From: Streptomyces aurantiogriseus
GTDB taxonomy: Bacteria; Actinomycetota; Actinomycetes; Streptomycetales; Streptomycetaceae
NCBI RefSeq assembly: GCF_014649375.1
Contig: NZ_BMSX01000013.1
Coordinates: forward strand, 175,831 to 239,830
Length of the DNA stretch: 64,000 nucleotides
Direction of reading: 5' to 3'
A program made the translations under genes and the position numbers. Shown piece by piece: positions 59,399 through 64,000 of the stretch; positions within the stretch are counted from its first letter, which is position 1, and every line of letters begins with the position of its first letter. The notes below the pieces were generated by a model. It saw nothing but the letters and a program-made list of their open reading frames with translations, was not told the origin of the DNA and ran no database searches.

Positions 59399-60256
59399 CT
59401 ACGGCAGCGTGAGGATCTCCGCGCCCGTCTCCGTCACCACCAGCGTGTGCTCGAACTGGGCCGTCCGCTTCCGGTCCTTGGTCACGACCGTCCAGCCGTC
59501 GTCCCACATGTCGTACTCGTGCGTCCCGAGCGTCAGCATCGGCTCGATCGTGAAGGTCATACCGGGCCGGATGACGGTCGTCGCGTGCGGGCTGTCGTAG
59601 TGCGGGATGATCAGCCCCGAGTGGAACGACGAGTTGATCCCGTGGCCGGTGAAGTCGCGCACCACCCCGTACCCGAACCGCTTGGCGTACGACTCGATGA
59701 CCCGGCCGATGATGTTGATCTGCCGGCCCGGCCTGACTGCCTTGATCGCACGGTCGAGGGACTCGCGGGTCCGCTCCACCAGCAGCCGGCTCTCCTCGTC
59801 CACGTCCCCGACCAGGTAGGTCGCGTTGTTGTCGCCGTGCACCCCGCCGATGTACGCGGTCACGTCGAGGTTGACGATGTCGCCGTCGCGCAGGACGGTC
59901 GAGTCCGGGATGCCGTGGCAGATGACCTCGTTGATCGATGTGCACAGCGACTTGGGGAAGCCGCGGTAGCCGAGCGTCGAGGGGTAGGCGCCGTGGTCGC
60001 ACAGGTACTCGTGCGCCACCTTGTCCAGCTCGTCGGTGGTGACGCCCGGCGCGATCAGCTTCGCGGCCTCCGCCATGGCCCGCGCGGCGATCCGGCCGGC
60101 GGTCCGCATCGCCTCGACCGTCTCGGGCGTCTGCACCTCCGGCCCGGTGTACGGGGTCGGCGCGGGCTTGCCGACGTACTCGGGGCGGCGGATGTTTCCG
60201 GGCACGGAACGGGTGGGGGACAGCTCCCCGGGCACGAGCAGCGACTGGCCAGACAT
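59399..60256 (-). CDS. map: Type I methionine aminopeptidase
   Basis: A 285-aa enzyme that removes N-terminal Met from nascent proteins. The five metal ligands are visible: two Asp in NLDVTAYIGGVHGDNNATY, His in DFTGHGINSSFH, Glu in FTIEPMLTLG and Glu in FEHTLVV. A ~40-residue N-terminal extension containing a PxxPY-type segment is usual for actinobacterial MetAP1c. ATG 60256. Terminator hairpin downstream. Confidence 0.97.
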   Translation of the reverse strand: MSGQSLLVPGELSPTRSVPGNIRRPEYVGKPAPTPYTGPEVQTPETVEAMRTAGRIAARAMAEAAKLIAPGVTTDELDKVAHEYLCDHGAYPSTLGYRGFPKSLCTSINEVICHGIPDSTVLRDGDIVNLDVTAYIGGVHGDNNATYLVGDVDEESRLLVERTRESLDRAIKAVRPGRQINIIGRVIESYAKRFGYGVVRDFTGHGINSSFHSGLIIPHYDSPHATTVIRPGMTFTIEPMLTLGTHEYDMWDDGWTVVTKDRKRTAQFEHTLVVTETGAEILTLP

Positions 60257-60314
60257 GCCAGCGAGTCTAACCAGCGGGCATGGGGGAACATGTCGTTGGC
60301 GAGAGGAGCTGGTC

Positions 60315-60548
60315 ATGGCCCTGTTCAAGAAGCGGACGGTCGGCAAGCCCGGCGAGTGGTACTACTGCCTGGAGCACAAGAAGGTCGAGGAGGGGCCGGA
60401 GTGCCCGGCCAAGGACCGCTTCGGTCCGTACGCGACCCGCGGCGAGGCCGAACACGCGATGGCGACCGCCCGCGAACGCAACCTCCAGTGGGAGAACGAC
60501 CCCCGGTGGCACGACGCCCCGACGGGCGGGGGCACGGACGAGGACTGA
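60315..60548 (+). CDS. Small conserved actinobacterial protein
   Basis: A 77-aa acidic/basic protein (GEWYYCLEHKKVEEGPECPA, then YATRGEAEHAMATARERN). The C-terminal half resembles a short SPOR-like or DUF alpha/beta unit. The two cysteines are 16 apart. Function unknown. ATG 60315 follows GAGAGGAG. It is divergent from map. Confidence 0.85.
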   Translation: MALFKKRTVGKPGEWYYCLEHKKVEEGPECPAKDRFGPYATRGEAEHAMATARERNLQWENDPRWHDAPTGGGTDED

Positions 60549-60556
60549 CGTCCCCG

Positions 60557-61156
60557 TCACCAAGGGGGAGGGGGCGGGGCTGTCAGGGATTCCGCCAGCC
60601 TGGAGAGCTTGTCGCGGAAGCGGCGGCGTCCCTTCGGGGAGGGCACCACGTGCTCGCCCGCCGCCGCGCTCACCAGGTGCTGCACGGTGTCCAGGTCCAG
60701 CTCCGAGCCGTCCGGCACGGCGAGCGTCTCGTGGGCCAGGGCCGTCAACTCCCCCTCACCGGGACCGAGGGACAGCACGGTGACGCCGGCCCGCCGCGCG
60801 TCCGACACCCGCTCCAGCAGCGGCACGTCCCCCTCCGGCGTCACCACCAGCAGGGTCTCGCCCCGACGGGCGGCCTCGATCCGCCCCAGGCCGACCGCGA
60901 GGTGCGCCGGATCCGAGGGACGGGCGTCATGCCGTACGAGCGTGGGCGCCAGCTCCGGCGTACCGGACCACGCGGCCTCGTCCACCAGGTGGGCCGCCAG
61001 ATGCCAGGGTTCGTGGTCCGCGGTGCCCACCAGCAGCAGCCCGCCCCCGTGCGACACCACGGACCCCCGCAGCACCGCGGCGAACCTCCGCGTGGCCCCC
61101 AGCCACTCCGTCCCGGCGAGCACTTCGCGCAGCAGCGCGACCCGTACGGCGTCCAT
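60557..61156 (-). CDS. Hypothetical protein with alpha/beta (SIS-like) pattern
   Basis: A 199-aa protein. Alternating strands and helices (GGLLLVGTADHEPWHLAAHL, ETLLVVTPEGDVPLLERV, AGVTVLSLGPGEGELTALA) recall a sugar-isomerase (SIS) fold. No catalytic signature is evident. ATG 61156 is preceded only by a weak AGGA. It ends 8 bp from the convergent small gene at 60548. Conserved hypothetical in Streptomyces by appearance; role unknown. Confidence 0.75.
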   Translation of the reverse strand: MDAVRVALLREVLAGTEWLGATRRFAAVLRGSVVSHGGGLLLVGTADHEPWHLAAHLVDEAAWSGTPELAPTLVRHDARPSDPAHLAVGLGRIEAARRGETLLVVTPEGDVPLLERVSDARRAGVTVLSLGPGEGELTALAHETLAVPDGSELDLDTVQHLVSAAAGEHVVPSPKGRRRFRDKLSRLAESLTAPPPPPW

Positions 61157-61283
61157 GCGACCGCATCCTGCACCACCGGCCCGCCCCCGGCCCGGCGTTC
61201 GCCGTGGATTCGCCCGACCCGGGGAAAGGTGACCGCCGCCACCCGGCCCGGCCGGGCCGTCCACGCGCACGTAAAGTCGGCCC

Positions 61284-62000
61284 ATGACCTCTTCCGACAG
61301 TGCACAGAACGCCCCCGCGAAGGCCCCCGCCAAGGACCCGTGGGACCTCCCCGACGTCTCCGGGCTCGTCGTCGGCGTGCTCGGCGGGACCGGGCCGCAG
61401 GGCAAGGGCCTCGCCTACCGGCTCGCCCAGGCCGGCCAGAAGGTGATCATCGGCTCGCGGGCCGCCGACCGCGCCCAGGCCGCCGCCGACGAGCTCGGCC
61501 ACGGTGTCGAGGGCGCCGACAACGCCGAGACCGCGCGCCGCAGCGACATCGTGATCGTCGCCGTGCCCTGGGACGGTCACGGCAAGACCCTGGAGTCCCT
61601 GCGCGGGGAACTGGCGGGCAAGCTCGTCGTCGACTGCGTCAACCCGCTCGGCTTCGACAAGAAGGGCGCCTACGCGCTGAAGCCGGAGGAGGGCAGCGCC
61701 GCCGAACAGGCCGCCGCCCTGCTGCCGGACTCCCGGGTCACCGCCGCCTTCCACCACCTGTCGGCCGTGCTGTTGCAGGACCCGGAGATCGACGAGATCG
61801 ACACGGACGTCATGGTCCTCGGCGAGGAGCGCGCCGATGTCGAGATCGTGCAGGCGCTGGCCGGCCGTATCCCCGGCATGCGCGGCATCTTCGCGGGACG
61901 GCTGCGCAACGCCCACCAGGTGGAGTCGCTGGTCGCCAACCTGATCTCGGTGAACCGCCGGTACAAGGCGCACGCGGGGCTCCGCATCACCGACGTGTGA
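61284..62000 (+). CDS. NADPH-dependent F420 reductase
   Basis: A 238-aa enzyme that passes hydride between NADPH and coenzyme F420. After a ~28-residue Ala/Pro/Lys-rich leader the Rossmann strand VVGVLGGTGPQGKGLAYRLA and IIGSRAADRAQ (NADP-binding Ser-Arg) appear. AVPWDGHGKTL, VDCVNPLGFD and FHHLSAVLL complete the F420_ox pattern. ATG 61284. It supplies reduced F420 for actinobacterial reductases. Confidence 0.95.
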   Translation: MTSSDSAQNAPAKAPAKDPWDLPDVSGLVVGVLGGTGPQGKGLAYRLAQAGQKVIIGSRAADRAQAAADELGHGVEGADNAETARRSDIVIVAVPWDGHGKTLESLRGELAGKLVVDCVNPLGFDKKGAYALKPEEGSAAEQAAALLPDSRVTAAFHHLSAVLLQDPEIDEIDTDVMVLGEERADVEIVQALAGRIPGMRGIFAGRLRNAHQVESLVANLISVNRRYKAHAGLRITDV

Positions 62001-62064
62001 GGGGATGGGGGACACTGTTCGGCACAAGCAGTGCGCCAGTGTCCCCCGACAGGAGAAACGCCCC

Positions 62065-62244
62065 ATGCCCCGCCTCGCCCTCTACACCCTCGTCGTCTGC
62101 CTGCTCGCCGTGGCCGCCGCGGTCGTCTCCTTCACCCAGGGCAGCTGGCTGGGCGTCGTGTGGGTGCTGCTGGCCGGCCTGTCGTCCAACATGACCTGGT
62201 ACTACGTCAAGCGCGAGAAGGCCCGCAGGTCCGTCACGGGCTGA
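62065..62244 (+). CDS. Small two-helix membrane protein
   Basis: A 59-aa protein with two hydrophobic segments (LALYTLVVCLLAVAAAVVSF and WLGVVWVLLAGLS) and a basic tail (KREKARRS). ATG 62065 follows ACAGGAGAAAC. Function unknown. The last 11 bp overlap the convergent protease gene. It is 64 bp downstream of the F420 reductase and could be co-transcribed. Confidence 0.8.
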   Translation: MPRLALYTLVVCLLAVAAAVVSFTQGSWLGVVWVLLAGLSSNMTWYYVKREKARRSVTG

Positions 62245-63031
62245 CCGAGCAGATCTCCGGCGTCCCCTCCCAGAAGCGGTACAGACCGTCACCGCAGTAC
62301 GTCTCCAGGTCGCCGATCCCGAGACCGCGCAGTGCCGCGTCGACCACGTCGAAGAACGCGCCGTTGATCGACGGCACGAACAGCAGCGCGAACACGAACA
62401 ACAGCCCGAACGGAGCGAACGGCTCCACCTGCCGTCGCACGCTGTACGGCAGCCAGGGCTCGATCACGCCGTAGCCGTCCAGGCCGGGCACCGGCAGGAA
62501 GTTCAGGATCGCCGCCGAGACCTGCAGGAGGGCGAGGAAGGCGAGCGCGTACCGGAAGTCGGCGGGCACGCCGTCCAGCGCGTCCAGCCAGAACGGCGCC
62601 GTGCACACCGCGGCGAACAGCACGTTCGTCAGCGGACCGGCCGCCGAGATCAGACTGTGCCGCCACCGGCCCCGGATCCGCCCGTTCTCGATGAACACGG
62701 CACCGCCCGGCAGACCGATCCCGCCCATGATCACGAACAGCACCGGCAGCACGATGCTGAGCAGCGCGTGCGTATAGGCGAGCGGATTGAGGCTCAGGTA
62801 GCCCTTGGCTCCCACGGTGATATCGCCTGAGTGCAGTGCGGTACGAGCGTGTGCGTACTCATGCAGACACAGAGACACCACCCAGGCCGAGGTGACGAAG
62901 AGGAAGACGGCGAGGCCTGGCGACGCAGCGAAGTCCGTCCACACCGCCCAACCGGTGACTGCCATGACAGCAGTGATTCCTAGGAAGACAGGGCTGATCC
63001 GCTGTTCGCTCGTGCGAGAGGCGGTCGTCAT
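62234..63031 (-). CDS. Site-2 protease family membrane metalloprotease
   Basis: A 265-aa S2P/M50-type protease with about six helices. The zinc site HEYAHA is near residue 57, and the second motif NFLPVPGLDGYG with the third ligand Asp near residue 185. It should cut membrane-embedded substrates; the target is unknown. ATG 63031 follows AGGAG. No PDZ domain, so it belongs to the short YwhC-like group. Confidence 0.94.
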   Translation of the reverse strand: MTTASRTSEQRISPVFLGITAVMAVTGWAVWTDFAASPGLAVFLFVTSAWVVSLCLHEYAHARTALHSGDITVGAKGYLSLNPLAYTHALLSIVLPVLFVIMGGIGLPGGAVFIENGRIRGRWRHSLISAAGPLTNVLFAAVCTAPFWLDALDGVPADFRYALAFLALLQVSAAILNFLPVPGLDGYGVIEPWLPYSVRRQVEPFAPFGLLFVFALLFVPSINGAFFDVVDAALRGLGIGDLETYCGDGLYRFWEGTPEICSVSP

Positions 63032-63428
63032 GGGCGGGGCTCCTGGTACGTGGCGGCCGGGCTGAGGGAACCTCGACCATAATGGTGATGGCGCGGAAAC
63101 GACTCGCCCGTGAGTTTCGCAGAGCGGACAAGTGCGGGAGAGGGCGGAGCCCGGTAGGCGTATGGGTTCGCACTGACTCAAGAGCTTCGCGAGACGCTCC
63201 GAGAAGTCTTCGGGGATCTCCAGAACGCGGCCGCCGCGGTCTCGTGGGTGGCATCGGACCGTGATGCCGGCGTGGACCAGATCCTCTCCGCTCTCCGATT
63301 TCGGTGATCCCCATGCTCTGCCACCGCTCGGCGAAGGTGATACCGAGGGACACGAACCGCCAGCCCTTCCGCGCCGCACCGCCGAAACCCCGTGACCGGC
63401 CCAGAAGACAGCGGAGACAATGGCCCCC
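63032..63428. other. Intergenic region with possible minus-strand coding remnant
   Basis: About 400 bp. On the minus strand (63310 to 63160) a frame reads AGITVRCHPRDRGGRVLEIP and EDFSERLAKLLS, which looks protein-like but has no start, stop context or family I can name. A relic is possible. The rest should contain the promoters of the protease and the SARP-type gene. Confidence 0.35.
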
Positions 63429-64000
63429 ATGCGCTACCGCATCCTCGGCACCACCCAGGCACTCCGCCCCGACGGGGCCCCCGTCGCCGTCGGCGGCGCG
63501 CGGCTGCGTGCGCTGCTGACCGTGCTCGCCTTGCGGGCCGGGCGGACCGTGCCCGCGGGGCTGCTGGTGGAGGAGGTGTGGGCCGGGGAGCCCCCCGCCG
63601 ACGCGACGGGCGCACTGCAGGCGCTGGTCGGGCGCTTGCGCCGGGCCCTCGGTGCCGACGCGGTGGCCTCGGTGGAGGGCGGCGGCTACCGGCTCACCGC
63701 CCCGCCCGACGCCGTCGACCTGCACCGCTTCGAGCGGCTGACCGGCGACGGGCTGCGCGCCCTCGCCGACGGTGACCCCGCCAAGGCGGCCGCCCTCCTC
63801 GACGACGCCCTCGCCCTGTGGCAGGGCCCGGCCCTCGCCGACCTGCCCGACCGCACCGCCGAGGCCGCCCGCCGGGAGGCCCGCCGCCTCGACGCCGTAC
63901 GCGCCCGGCACACCGCCGCCCTCGCCCTCGGACACGCCGAGCAGTCCCTGCCCGAGCTGACCGCCCTGTGCGACGCCCACCCCCTCGACGAGCCCCTCCA
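63429..64000 (+). CDS. AfsR/SARP-family regulator, 5' part (runs off window)
   Basis: N-terminal ~190 residues of a SARP/AfsR-type activator. An OmpR-like winged helix spans residues 1-90 (MRYRILGTTQALRPDGAPVA, RLRALLTVLALRAGRTV, VEGGGYRL). The bacterial transcriptional activation domain begins after it (VDLHRFERLTGDGLRALADG, ALALWQGPALADL). Larger AfsR-like members continue with an NB-ARC ATPase and TPRs; whether this one does is beyond the window. Start ATG 63429 (GGAGA 11 nt upstream) or ATG 63420. Typical of regulators of secondary metabolism. Confidence 0.92.
   Translation, partial: MRYRILGTTQALRPDGAPVAVGGARLRALLTVLALRAGRTVPAGLLVEEVWAGEPPADATGALQALVGRLRRALGADAVASVEGGGYRLTAPPDAVDLHRFERLTGDGLRALADGDPAKAAALLDDALALWQGPALADLPDRTAEAARREARRLDAVRARHTAALALGHAEQSLPELTALCDAHPLDEPL

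Noticed and set aside
62859..63980. 373-codon minus-strand frame over the protease and SARP genes
   Set aside because: Antisense shadow rich in Gly/Gln/Arg; only a short internal piece is possibly protein-like and is recorded separately.

Overview
The window is high-GC actinobacterial DNA and almost certainly comes from a Streptomyces chromosome. The evidence is frequent GTG starts, 4-nt ATGA/GTGA operon overlaps, NADPH-dependent F420 reductase, an AfsR/SARP-type regulator, Tat/lipoprotein solute-binding proteins, DmdR/IdeR-type iron boxes, and short hairpin-rich intergenic repeats. No rRNA, tRNA, CRISPR array, transposase or integrase was found.

Layout. 0.2-7.4 kb is housekeeping: a Nif3-like protein, a zinc-ribbon coiled-coil protein, RNase H/phosphatase, KDPG aldolase, YaaA, a MerR regulator with a membrane protein, a Uma2 nuclease-like protein, and the RNase P RNA gene rnpB. 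From the 3' end of rnpB (7341) to 37009 lies a block that looks like a genomic island. A perfect 29-bp copy of the rnpB 3' end recurs in the same orientation at 37010-37038, as expected for attL/attR. The island carries broken defence-type genes (a DUF2075 nuclease-helicase cut at Walker B; a Wadjet-type pair with JetB truncated and JetC/JetD absent), an oxidoreductase/AraC pair, and a 15-kb arabinogalactan/galactose catabolic locus. Its right end has an iron-regulated adenylation-carrier-acyltransferase protein divergent from a ferric-iron ABC transporter.

The sugar locus can be read as one pathway. A secreted beta-helix protein and a CUT1 importer feed oligosaccharides to cytoplasmic GH51 and GH43-like enzymes. 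An SDR dehydrogenase, a lactonase, a galactonate dehydratase, a KDG kinase and a KDPG aldolase could then carry sugar to pyruvate and glyceraldehyde-3-phosphate (De Ley-Doudoroff style). A LacI regulator is divergent from the importer.

37.1-50.5 kb returns to scattered core genes: phytase-like esterase, MazG-like, DoxX, NTF2-like, aldo/keto reductase, SDR, PhoD phosphatase, Rsm22 methyltransferase, TetR, Gfo/Idh, Bcr/CflA efflux, serine hydrolase and a primase-polymerase-like protein. 50.6-59.2 kb is an iron/heme block: efeO-efeB-efeU plus a lipoprotein, hmuU/hmuV and heme oxygenase, with three iron boxes. hmuU and hmuV are separated by about 680 bp of repeats. 59.4-64 kb has map, small conserved proteins, F420 reductase, a site-2 protease and the start of a SARP-family regulator that runs off the window.

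All assignments come from reading motifs and family resemblance by eye; no database search was run.
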